From contig CABYJU010000007.1 of assembly GCA_902519325.1 (NCBI GenBank), positions 1-59,451 on the forward strand: 59,451 nt of DNA, given 5' to 3'. This document shows, in pieces, positions 26,013-33,779 of this stretch. Below the pieces are notes generated by a model. That model was not told the DNA's origin. It did no database searches and saw only the letters and a program-made list of their open reading frames with translations. The stretch is from an uncultured Pelagibacteraceae bacterium (GTDB lineage Bacteria; Pseudomonadota; Alphaproteobacteria; Pelagibacterales; Pelagibacteraceae). Made by a program: the position numbers and the translations under genes. The first letter of the stretch is position 1. Each line of letters begins with the position of its first letter.

Positions 26013-27053
26013 ATGGAAAAAGTTGGGGAACATATAACGCTGGATATAGTTGGAACTAAAAAGGAATATACTCCTGAATTTTATGAAAAGTTAGTTTACA
26101 AAATTGCTAAAGCAGCAAAAGTAACAGTTTTAAAAATTTCTAAATATAAATTCGAGCCACAAGGATTTACATTGGTTGCTTTGCTCGCTGAAAGTCACAT
26201 TAGTTTTCATACTTTCCCAGAAAAAGAAATTGTAAGCTTTGATTTTTTTACATGTGGAAAAGTATCACCAAAAGTTTCTCTCGATATAATAAAAGACGAG
26301 ATGGAACATACAAATATCATAATTAAAGAATTTAATAGAGATACTATTGATCTTTATCATGACAATTATAGTTCTCCAGGTTTAAAAAAATCATATGTTG
26401 TTAATAGAGTTTTAGAAAATTTTAAATCTAAAGTTGGTCAATATATTGAAATACTTGATTTAGAACAATTTGGAAAAGCTTTATTTATTGATAATGAGAT
26501 ACAAGTAGCTGAAAGTGATGAACACTTATATAGCTCAACCTTTGTAAATTCAGGTCTTAATTTAAATTCAAACAAAGAAAAAGCTGCAATTATTGGTGGA
26601 GGTGACGGTGGTGTTGCAAGAGAATGCATTTCACAAAACTTTGGCTTTATAGATTGGTATGAATTAGACCCTGAGGTTGTTGATGTATGTGATAAACATC
26701 TTAGCAAAATTGGTGAGAAAGCTACCGAAAAGAATTCAGTTAAATGTGTTTGGGGAGATGCTTTTGAAAGTATTAAATCTGTTAAAGACAATACTTATGA
26801 TCAAATATTTGTTGATCTAAATGATGATCAATTTTGTATAGATTTGGCTGCAAAAAATATGTCATCTTTAGAAAGAATTTTAAAACCTAAAGGTGTAATT
26901 ACCGCTCAAGTAGGAAGCCAAGACAAAAAACCAAAACAAGTTGAAAATTGGTTAAATGTTTTTAACAAAAATTTTGGAAATACAAAACTTTCAAGAGTTT
27001 ATATACCAAGTTTCGATTGTTCTTGGAATTTTTCCTCGTCAATAAATCATTAA
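26013..27053 (+). CDS. Fusion of S-adenosylmethionine decarboxylase and spermidine synthase-like domain
   Basis: 346 residues joining two steps of spermidine synthesis. Residues 1-110 are a bacterial SpeD: the self-cleavage site is Glu60-Ser61 in LLAESHISFHTFPE, and Cys81 (FFTCG) is the expected catalytic cysteine. Residues about 112-346 are an aminopropyltransferase fold: ALFIDNEIQVAESDEHLY (156-173), SAM-binding IIGGGDGG (193-200) and YELDPEVV (216-223). The usual DxxDP active-site segment reads DLNDDQ (268-273) and the usual HVP after the Tyr is absent (SSTFVN). Autocleavage would release the SpeD beta chain from a larger alpha chain carrying SpeE. The product MTA feeds mtnP upstream. An AdoMetDC-aminopropyltransferase linkage is plausible; the diamine substrate is uncertain. 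Confidence 0.88.
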   Translation: MEKVGEHITLDIVGTKKEYTPEFYEKLVYKIAKAAKVTVLKISKYKFEPQGFTLVALLAESHISFHTFPEKEIVSFDFFTCGKVSPKVSLDIIKDEMEHTNIIIKEFNRDTIDLYHDNYSSPGLKKSYVVNRVLENFKSKVGQYIEILDLEQFGKALFIDNEIQVAESDEHLYSSTFVNSGLNLNSNKEKAAIIGGGDGGVARECISQNFGFIDWYELDPEVVDVCDKHLSKIGEKATEKNSVKCVWGDAFESIKSVKDNTYDQIFVDLNDDQFCIDLAAKNMSSLERILKPKGVITAQVGSQDKKPKQVENWLNVFNKNFGNTKLSRVYIPSFDCSWNFSSSINH

Positions 27054-27111
27054 TTTTTCTTTTTAAAACAATAATTTTATGAAATAATCTTCAAAATTTT
27101 TGGAGGAAAAA

Positions 27112-27939
27112 ATGAAAAAATTAAAAGTATTAGGACTTGGTATTTTAATATCATCATTTCTAACAATTTCTTCAATTGCAGATCAAATTAAAATAGGAAC
27201 CGAAGGCGCATATCCACCTTGGAATTCTAAAGATTCAGCTGGAAATTTGATCGGCTTTGAAGTCGAATTAGCAAATGAATTATGCAAAATTATGAAACAT
27301 GATTGTATAATTGTAGAGCAAGACTGGGATGGAATGATACCAGCTTTAGTCTCAAGAAAATTTGATGCCATCATGGCTGGAATGTCAATAACTGGTGAGA
27401 GAATGAAAACAATAAACTTTTCTCAAGGTTATGCCGATGAAGTTGCATCATTAGCTGTTATGAAAGGATCGAAAAACGAAGGCCTTAAAACAATGTCAGC
27501 TATAAATTTATCTGACGTAAGTGCTGATGAACAAGCAACACTAGACGTTTTGACCAAAGCATTTAAAGGTAAAACTATTGGTGTACAAACAGCAACAATT
27601 CACCAGAACTTCTTAGAGTCTGGTTTAATGGGTAATGTAAAAATTAGAACTTACAAAACTCAAGATGAAGTAAACTTAGATTTATCTGCTGGTAGAATAG
27701 ATGCGGCACTAGCTGCGGCTGTTGCTTTTACAGATTATGCAGAAAAATCTGGTAAAGGAGTTGTGTTAACTGGACCAACATTTGCAGGTGGAGATTTTGG
27801 TAATGGTGTTGGCGTAGGTATTAGAAAAGGTGACTCTAAACTTTTAAACGATTTTAATGCAGCAATTGATAAAGCTAGAGATGATGGCATTATTAGTAAA
27901 CTTGCTATAAAACATTTTGGTTTTGACGCTTCTATGTAA
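27112..27939 (+). CDS. Polar amino-acid ABC transporter substrate-binding protein
   Basis: 275 residues from ATG 27112, preceded by GGAGG at 27102-27106; the TTG at 27100 adds only four codons containing the ribosome site and is rejected. A signal peptide (MKKLKVLGLGILISSFLTIS, cleavage near SIA/DQ) leads into a family 3 binding fold: IGTEGAYPPWNSKDSAGNL, GFEVELANELCKIM, QDWDGMIPALVSRKFDAIMA and ERMKTINFSQGY. This is the HisJ/ArgT/OccT group for basic or polar amino acids. Two permease genes follow after a stem-loop; no ATPase gene follows them. Confidence 0.93.
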   Translation: MKKLKVLGLGILISSFLTISSIADQIKIGTEGAYPPWNSKDSAGNLIGFEVELANELCKIMKHDCIIVEQDWDGMIPALVSRKFDAIMAGMSITGERMKTINFSQGYADEVASLAVMKGSKNEGLKTMSAINLSDVSADEQATLDVLTKAFKGKTIGVQTATIHQNFLESGLMGNVKIRTYKTQDEVNLDLSAGRIDAALAAAVAFTDYAEKSGKGVVLTGPTFAGGDFGNGVGVGIRKGDSKLLNDFNAAIDKARDDGIISKLAIKHFGFDASM

Positions 27940-27950
27940 TAAATTATTTA

Positions 27951-27974
27951 TGGGTGGCTATAATTAGCCACCTA
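27951..27974 (+). terminator. Stem-loop between amino-acid receptor and permease genes
   Basis: GGTGGCTA (27953-27960) pairs perfectly with TAGCCACC (27965-27972) around a TAAT loop, extendable to 10 pairs with a G-U. No T-run follows, so it is better read as an RNA-stabilising or processing hairpin than a true terminator. It ends 4 bases before the permease ATG at 27979 and could also hinder its translation. Confidence 0.68.
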
Positions 27975-27978
27975 TATT

Positions 27979-28671
27979 ATGGAACTTCTATATTTTGGTG
28001 ATAAAGGTTGGGGAGACGAGTTATTCTTTGCAACATTAATGACAATTGCGGTCTCAATAACCGCAATGATAATTGGCTTTATATTTGCTGCTTTATTTAC
28101 TCCATTAAAATTATCTAATAATAAATTTCTTAATTCTATTGGAAATGCATACACCACTGTTATTAGAGGTGTACCTGAGCTTCTTGTAATTTATTTATTT
28201 TTCTTTGGTGGAAGTGGAGCAATTATGTTTGTTGCTTCAATATTTGGTTATAATGATTATATTGAAATTAATGCTTTTTTAACAGGTTCATTTTCAATAG
28301 GGATAATATCGGGAGCATACTCAACTGAAGTATTTAGAGGAGCCCTACAATCAATCGATAAGGGTCAGTTCGAAGCTGCAAAAGTTTTAGGTTTTAATAA
28401 ATATATTTACTTCTTTAAAATTATTTTGCCTCAAATGCTAAGATTAGCAATTCCAAACTTAAGCAATGTTTGGCAAATTACATTGAAAGATACTTCTCTT
28501 ATATCTGTAACAGGTTTAGTTGAAATTATGAGACAATCCTATATTGCAGCTGGCTCAACTAGAGATCCATTGTTTTTTTACTCATTTGCAGCAGTTCTAT
28601 ACTTAATGCTTACATTTTTAAGTATGCAATTATTAAATAGATTAGAAACAAAATATAGCAAAGGTTATTAA
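27979..28671 (+). CDS. Polar amino-acid ABC transporter permease 1 (HisQ type)
   Basis: 230 residues, about five transmembrane helices. It shows the HisM/HisQ family pattern: VIRGVPELLVIYLFFFGG, AYSTEVFRGALQSIDKGQFE and the EAA loop EAAKVLGFNKYIYFFKIILP. It forms one half of the membrane channel with the next gene product. The stop overlaps the next start as TAATG. The short space before it holds the stem-loop at 27951-27974. Confidence 0.92.
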   Translation: MELLYFGDKGWGDELFFATLMTIAVSITAMIIGFIFAALFTPLKLSNNKFLNSIGNAYTTVIRGVPELLVIYLFFFGGSGAIMFVASIFGYNDYIEINAFLTGSFSIGIISGAYSTEVFRGALQSIDKGQFEAAKVLGFNKYIYFFKIILPQMLRLAIPNLSNVWQITLKDTSLISVTGLVEIMRQSYIAAGSTRDPLFFYSFAAVLYLMLTFLSMQLLNRLETKYSKGY

Positions 28672-29348
28672 TGGATATTGAATTAATGATTAGTAGCTTT
28701 CCTAAGTTGTTAAACGCAACTTTGATTACTCTTAAACTACTATCTGTATCTCTAATTCTTGGTCTTTTTATTGGATTAGGTTTTGCAATCTTGAGAATGA
28801 ATAATAATAAGTTGATTAATAAATTTGCTTACGGGTATTCATATATTTTTAGAGGAACACCTTTATTGGTTCAAATCTTCATAATATATTTTGGATTAGG
28901 TCAAATTGAATATTTAAGAACAACCTTTTTATGGGTAGTTTTAAAAGAACCATACTGGTGTGCGATAATAGCATTTTCATTAAATACAGGGGCTTATACT
29001 TCAGAAATATTGAGATCAGCTTTTCAAACTATAAAACTGGGATATTTAGAAGCTGGAAAAAGTCTGGGCATACCTTCAAAAATAATTTTTACAAAAATAC
29101 AAATTCCTATTGCAATTAAACAGTCTTTACCAGCCTACGGGAATGAAATTATTTTGATGCTTAAAGGAACATCTCTAGCAAGTACAGTCACACTAATGGA
29201 TTTAACAGGTGTTGCAAAATATATAATTTCAACGACATTTAAGCCGGTAGAGGTATTTATTGTTGCAGGAGGTATTTACTTGTTTATGACTTTTATAATT
29301 CATAATGTAATTAAATATTTAGAAAAAAAATATGGGTTTCAAACATGA
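28671..29348 (+). CDS. Polar amino-acid ABC transporter permease 2 (HisM type)
   Basis: 225 residues, about five transmembrane helices, second channel half. Family marks are IFRGTPLLVQIFIIYFGLGQ, FSLNTGAYTSEILRSAFQ and the EAA loop EAGKSLGIPSKIIFTKIQIP. It overlaps the first permease by one base and the next gene by an ATGA. The ATPase expected as the next gene (HisP type) is missing; a nitrilase-family hydrolase takes its place. The ATPase must be encoded elsewhere or shared with another system. Confidence 0.92.
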   Translation: MDIELMISSFPKLLNATLITLKLLSVSLILGLFIGLGFAILRMNNNKLINKFAYGYSYIFRGTPLLVQIFIIYFGLGQIEYLRTTFLWVVLKEPYWCAIIAFSLNTGAYTSEILRSAFQTIKLGYLEAGKSLGIPSKIIFTKIQIPIAIKQSLPAYGNEIILMLKGTSLASTVTLMDLTGVAKYIISTTFKPVEVFIVAGGIYLFMTFIIHNVIKYLEKKYGFQT

Positions 29349-30130
29349 AAATAGCATGCATACAATTATCTAGTGGAGAAAATTATAAAGATAATTTTAA
29401 AGATATTCTTAAATATGTAAATCAAGCTATAAAAAATAAATCAGATTTAATCATTACACCCGAAACCTCCTCTTTGATGTCTAGCAGTAGAGAAACATTA
29501 TTTAAATTTTCATTTGAAATGAATAAAGATCCAATTTTAAAGAAAATTAAAGAAGTTTCAAAAAAATATAAGAAATGGATTTTACTTGGTTCAATTTGTG
29601 TTAAAGTTAAAAATAAACTCAGAAATAGATCGATACTGGTTGGACCTAATGGAAAAATTGTCAAATATTATGACAAAATTAACATGTTTGATGTTAAAAT
29701 TCCAAATAAAGAACAGCATAAAGAAAGCAAAACTTTTAAAGCAGGAAATAAATTAGTATCTGCCAATTTACCTTGGGGTAAAATAGGTTTTACAATATGT
29801 TTTGATCTGCGATTTCCAGAACTTTACAGAAATTTATCAAAAAAAAATTTGAGTTTTATTGCTGTTCCATCAGCTTTCACAAAGTTTACTGGACAAAAAC
29901 ATTGGTTAACACTTTTAAGAGCAAGAGCGATTGAAAATTTTTGTTATATATTTGCACCAGCTCAAACTGGAAAAAATACACCTAAAAGAGAAACATTTGG
30001 TCATACGGCTATTATTTCACCAGATGGAAAAATATTAGCATTAAAAAAAATAGGTAAGGGAGTGATATATTCAAAAATTAATCCTAAGCTTTCCATGGAT
30101 TTAAGAAAAATAATACCAAGCCTAATTTAA
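29345..30130 (+). CDS. Carbon-nitrogen hydrolase (nitrilase superfamily, Nit2/omega-amidase-like)
   Basis: 261 residues with the full nitrilase triad: Glu40 (IITPETS), Lys111 (YYDKINMFDV) and Cys152 (GFTICFDLRFPELYR). The length and motifs fit the Nit1/Nit2 branch, which hydrolyses deaminated glutathione or omega-amides such as 2-oxoglutaramate. Its ATG overlaps the permease stop (ATGA), so it is co-translated with the amino-acid transporter, suggesting it releases ammonia from an imported amide. The 3' end shares TTAA with the convergent ATP-grasp gene. Confidence 0.88.
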   Translation: MKIACIQLSSGENYKDNFKDILKYVNQAIKNKSDLIITPETSSLMSSSRETLFKFSFEMNKDPILKKIKEVSKKYKKWILLGSICVKVKNKLRNRSILVGPNGKIVKYYDKINMFDVKIPNKEQHKESKTFKAGNKLVSANLPWGKIGFTICFDLRFPELYRNLSKKNLSFIAVPSAFTKFTGQKHWLTLLRARAIENFCYIFAPAQTGKNTPKRETFGHTAIISPDGKILALKKIGKGVIYSKINPKLSMDLRKIIPSLI

Positions 30131-31575
30131 TTTCTACTATCCACAATCAATGTATCTTTAGATCCACCACCTTGAGAACTGTTAACTATAGTACTACCTT
30201 TTTTTAGAGCAACTCTAGTTAATCCACCGGTTGTTACATAAGTTGATTTACCTGTTAAAATAAAAGGTCTTAAATCTAAATGTCTTGGTTCGATGTTATC
30301 AGGTGTAATCGTAGGAACAGTAGAAAGGATTTCCAATGGTTGTGCAATGTAATTTCTGGGATTTTTTTTTATATTTTTTATCATTTCTTCTTTTTCTGCT
30401 TTAGAAGCTTTAGGACCAATCATAATTCCATAGCCACCTGATGCATTTGAAGGTTTAACTACATATTTGGAGATATTATCTATAACGTGTTCTCTATTTT
30501 TTTTATCTCCACAAAGAAGAGTTTCAACTTGATCAATAATTGGTTGTTCTCCTAAATAGTAAATGATCATTTTATTAACATAAGAATAAACTGCTTTATC
30601 ATCTGCAACTCCTGTTCCTAAAGCATTAATAATTCCAACATTTCCTTTTCTCCAACATTTGAAAACACCAGGCACACCTAATAAGGATCCTTTGAAAAAA
30701 ACTTTTGGATCCATAAAATTATCATCTATTCGTCTATAAATACAATCTACCTTCAAAGGGCCTTTAACAGTTTTCATGTAAACATGATCGTTTTCAACAA
30801 ATAAATCTTTACCCTCCACTAATGCTATTCCCATTTGTTCAGCAAGAAAGGAGTGTTCAAAATAAGCAGAATTATAAATACCAGGTGTTAATAAAACCAT
30901 GTGTGGGTTATTAGTCTTCTTTGGAATACACTCTGTCATACAATTGTATAATTTATTTGCATATTGATGAACTGAGGAAACCTTATATCTTGTAAATAGT
31001 TCTGGAAAAATATCTCTCATAACCATTCTATTTTCCAGCATATATGAAACTCCAGAAGGAACTCTTAAGTTATCTTCAAGAACTAAAAAATCCCCATCAA
31101 TATTTTTAATAAGATCAATCCCAGATATATTTGACCATGCTTTGTGTTTTGGTGAGAAACCTTCACACTCTTTTAAATACAATGGAGAATTAAAAATTAG
31201 TTCTTTAGGTATTACTTTGTCTTTAAATATTTTTTTTGCATTGTAGACGTCATCGATAAATAAATTTAGTGCCTTAACTCTTTGTGCAAGTCCTTTTGCA
31301 ACCTTTAACCATTGACTTTTTGGTATAATTCTAGGAATGATGTCTAAAGGCCATTTTTTCTCTTCAGCTCTATTGTTTGCAGCATAAACTCTAAAATTTA
31401 TTCCTCTAGCACTTATTGTACTTTGACAATTTTTTTCTATTTCTTGTAATTTTTTTTTTCCATATTTTTCAAGTATACCTGCAATGATCTTAGCATGACT
31501 TCTCAACTTCTTCTCTTTACTGATATATCCATCAAAAGTTGATTTAGAATCATAATTTTTCCAAAAATCAGACAT
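30127..31575 (-). CDS. Circularly permuted ATP-grasp protein
   Basis: 482 residues matching the circularly permuted ATP-grasp family (DUF404/DUF407, COG2308): SARGINFRVYA, KAWSNISGIDLIKN, FLVLEDNLRVPSGVSYMLEN, LLTPGIYNSAYFEHSFLAEQ, VKPSNASGGYGIMIGPKA and the C-terminal RHLDLRPFILTG. These proteins probably ligate an amino group to a carboxylate, perhaps making short peptides. In many bacteria the gene sits with alpha-E (DUF403), transglutaminase-like and Anbu genes. Here it is divergent from an Anbu gene across 115 bases, while the alpha-E and transglutaminase partners are absent. Confidence 0.88.
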   Translation of the reverse strand: MSDFWKNYDSKSTFDGYISKEKKLRSHAKIIAGILEKYGKKKLQEIEKNCQSTISARGINFRVYAANNRAEEKKWPLDIIPRIIPKSQWLKVAKGLAQRVKALNLFIDDVYNAKKIFKDKVIPKELIFNSPLYLKECEGFSPKHKAWSNISGIDLIKNIDGDFLVLEDNLRVPSGVSYMLENRMVMRDIFPELFTRYKVSSVHQYANKLYNCMTECIPKKTNNPHMVLLTPGIYNSAYFEHSFLAEQMGIALVEGKDLFVENDHVYMKTVKGPLKVDCIYRRIDDNFMDPKVFFKGSLLGVPGVFKCWRKGNVGIINALGTGVADDKAVYSYVNKMIIYYLGEQPIIDQVETLLCGDKKNREHVIDNISKYVVKPSNASGGYGIMIGPKASKAEKEEMIKNIKKNPRNYIAQPLEILSTVPTITPDNIEPRHLDLRPFILTGKSTYVTTGGLTRVALKKGSTIVNSSQGGGSKDTLIVDSRN

Positions 31576-31690
31576 ATTAACTTAATTTTTTTACATAAGA
31601 GTTAAATAAGCAAATGATTAAATTCGATATCTGATATGAAATAAATGGGTTTTATTGTAATAACATATAATTTAAATAGTTAAATTTAAT

Positions 31691-32413
31691 ATGACTTATT
31701 GTATTGGCATTAAAACAGAGACAGGACTAGTTTTTGCATCAGACTCCAGAACAAATGCAGGATTGGACAATGTAAATATATATTCTAAAATGCTTACACA
31801 CGATGTTGGAGATAGAACAATAGTAATTGTTACATCAGGAAATCTCGGAACTTCTCAAGCAGTTTATAATTCATTAAAAAAAGATTTAAAAAGCGAAACA
31901 GGAATTATGAATTTAAATACTTGTAGTGATTTTGAGCAAATTGCCTCCTACATAGGTTCTCTCAATATTGAACATTCATCTCCTCAAGGAATTAACACTG
32001 ATAGCGTTTTACTAGGTTCAACTTTTATTGTAGGCGGTCAAATAAAAGATCAACCACCAGAATTATATTTAGTTTACCCCCAAGGCAATTATATTCGTCC
32101 AGCAGATAGCAAACCATATTTAGTTATAGGTGAAGTAAAATATGGAAAACCTATTTTAGATAGAGTAATCACACCAAAAGTCTCAATCGGAGATGCATCG
32201 AGATGTGCGCTGATATCAATGGACTCGACATTAAAAAGTGATTTAACTGTTGGTCCGCCAATAGATTTTGCAGTGATAAAAAAAGATGAAATCAAAATAG
32301 CATCACTTAAATGCTTAAATATGAATGACCCTGAATTTTCAAAAGTTTGTAATCAATGGTCACAAGGTATTTTCAAGATATTTGATTCTTTTCAAAGGTT
32401 TGACTGGGAATAA
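31691..32413 (+). CDS. Anbu-type proteasome-like peptidase
   Basis: 240 residues. It has the N-terminal nucleophile pattern of Anbu (ancestral beta subunit): MTYCIGIKTE with Thr2 expected at the N-terminus after Met removal, Asp18 in FASDSRTNAG, and Lys33 in NIYSKML. The rest fits the Anbu core (SVLLGSTFIVGGQI, LALISMDST-like strand near 180). Anbu forms self-compartmentalised Ntn assemblies without a dedicated ATPase. The divergent ATP-grasp gene upstream is its usual genomic partner, so a shared peptide-ligation/cleavage role is likely, though not established. Confidence 0.88.
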   Translation: MTYCIGIKTETGLVFASDSRTNAGLDNVNIYSKMLTHDVGDRTIVIVTSGNLGTSQAVYNSLKKDLKSETGIMNLNTCSDFEQIASYIGSLNIEHSSPQGINTDSVLLGSTFIVGGQIKDQPPELYLVYPQGNYIRPADSKPYLVIGEVKYGKPILDRVITPKVSIGDASRCALISMDSTLKSDLTVGPPIDFAVIKKDEIKIASLKCLNMNDPEFSKVCNQWSQGIFKIFDSFQRFDWE

Positions 32414-32415
32414 AA

Positions 32416-32805
32416 CTAATATTTTGTGTATTCTTTAATTTCTTTAATTTTAGAACCAGTTTTATTATTTATTTCTAATTTTAATTTTGCCCGTTCATCA
32501 TTTAGGAAATGAACATCTCTTGATAATTTAATAAATTTTTCACCAAAATCAGAATTTTTTTCACATAATCTTTTATTGTCTTCTATTACCCAAAGCTTTG
32601 AATTAATTTCTTTAAGTGAATTATATAAACTTTCAATTTCACTGTAATTTTTAATATTTGTATTTAATTGATCTTGTAAAATTTTATATTCATCATTTAT
32701 GAAATTTAGTTTTTCAGGATCTTTAATTTTTTCAGATTTAATTTCTAAAATTGAAATTTTATCCAGTAATTCTCCAACTGATACTTCTACTAAAATTTTA
32801 TTCAT
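32416..32805 (-). CDS. DUF6165-like coiled-coil protein
   Basis: 129 residues. The start MNKILVEVSVGELLDKISIL followed by EIKSEKIKD and a charged, helical remainder resembles the DUF6165 family, small proteins found next to LPS or glycosyltransferase genes. The Glu/Lys/Leu spacing suggests a coiled coil. There is no signal peptide. The divergent GT9 gene starts 32 bases away, which supports a link to surface glycan assembly. Function unknown. Confidence 0.65.
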   Translation of the reverse strand: MNKILVEVSVGELLDKISILEIKSEKIKDPEKLNFINDEYKILQDQLNTNIKNYSEIESLYNSLKEINSKLWVIEDNKRLCEKNSDFGEKFIKLSRDVHFLNDERAKLKLEINNKTGSKIKEIKEYTKY

Positions 32806-32837
32806 ATAAATCGATATTATGTTAAGTTGTTAAAAAT

Positions 32838-33779
32838 ATGTCTAATATACTTATTATAAAACATGGATCTTTAGGTGATATAGCGCAAGCAAGTGGTGCA
32901 ATTCAAGATATATCTGATAATCATCCAAATGATAATCTTTATATACTATCAACCAAACCTTATTATGATTTATTAAAAAAAAATCCAAATATAACTGATG
33001 TCATTTTAGATAAACGACTCTCTAGGTTTAACTTAATTTATTTATATTTATTAATGAGAAAGATAAAAAAATATAAATTTATTAAAGTTTACGACCTTCA
33101 AAATTCTAAAAGAACTAGTTTTTATAAAAATATTCTCTTTCCAAAAGCAACGTCAGATATTTGGTCATCAACAGAAACAACACTACCTGAAAGAACTAGT
33201 AAGATTGATTTCGATAAAGATACTGTACTAAACCGCTTTGAACATCAATTAAATTTTTCTGGAATTAAAACCAATCACGTAACTAAACCAGACTTTTCTT
33301 GGAGCTGTGAGGATATTTCAGAAATCAAAAAAAAATATAATTTAAACAAATATTTAATTTTATTCCCCTTTTCATCATCTCATTTAACTATAAAAAGATG
33401 GCCGTATTACAATGAATTGATAAAAATAATTAAATCTACTTTTAGAGATGAAATCCAAATTTTAATTGCTCCAGGTCCTAATGAAATCAAATTGGCAAAT
33501 GATATTGATGCTAATATTATTTTAGATAATGATAAAGCGCTCAACATTTCTCAACTTTCATCATTAATAAAAGAAAGTTATTTTGTTATATCTAATGATA
33601 CAGGCCCGGCACATATGGCGGCACATTTAAATGTAAAAGGATTGGTTTTATTTGGATCACATACTACAGCTAAAAAAGTTAGCATAGAGCGAGAACATTT
33701 TAAAGCAATTCAAGTTTCAGATTTAACCAAACTTTCAGCAGATAAAGTATTTCAAAGAATGCAAGAAGCTATTAATTAG
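32838..33779 (+). CDS. Glycosyltransferase family 9 (heptosyltransferase-like)
   Basis: 313 residues of the ADP-heptose:LPS heptosyltransferase family. The N-terminus ILIIKHGSLGDIAQASGAI carries the acceptor-side Gly-Asp segment of GT9, and the donor-site motif SNDTGPAHMAAHL lies near 253-265, with LFPFSSSHLTIKRWP as the central strand. It probably adds a sugar to a cell-envelope glycan at the cytoplasmic face. It overlaps the convergent AbrB-family gene by 8 bases. Confidence 0.88.
   Translation: MSNILIIKHGSLGDIAQASGAIQDISDNHPNDNLYILSTKPYYDLLKKNPNITDVILDKRLSRFNLIYLYLLMRKIKKYKFIKVYDLQNSKRTSFYKNILFPKATSDIWSSTETTLPERTSKIDFDKDTVLNRFEHQLNFSGIKTNHVTKPDFSWSCEDISEIKKKYNLNKYLILFPFSSSHLTIKRWPYYNELIKIIKSTFRDEIQILIAPGPNEIKLANDIDANIILDNDKALNISQLSSLIKESYFVISNDTGPAHMAAHLNVKGLVLFGSHTTAKKVSIEREHFKAIQVSDLTKLSADKVFQRMQEAIN

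Noticed and set aside
26438-26791. 117-codon minus-strand frame inside the SpeD-SpeE fusion
   Set aside because: Antisense shadow; the plus-strand motifs (GGGDGG and others) explain the sequence fully.
31576-31690. Small gene or riboswitch between ATP-grasp and Anbu genes
   Set aside because: All frames stop within a few codons and no stable structure is visible; it reads as a divergent promoter region with a TATAAT at 31666-31671 lacking a clear -35 partner.
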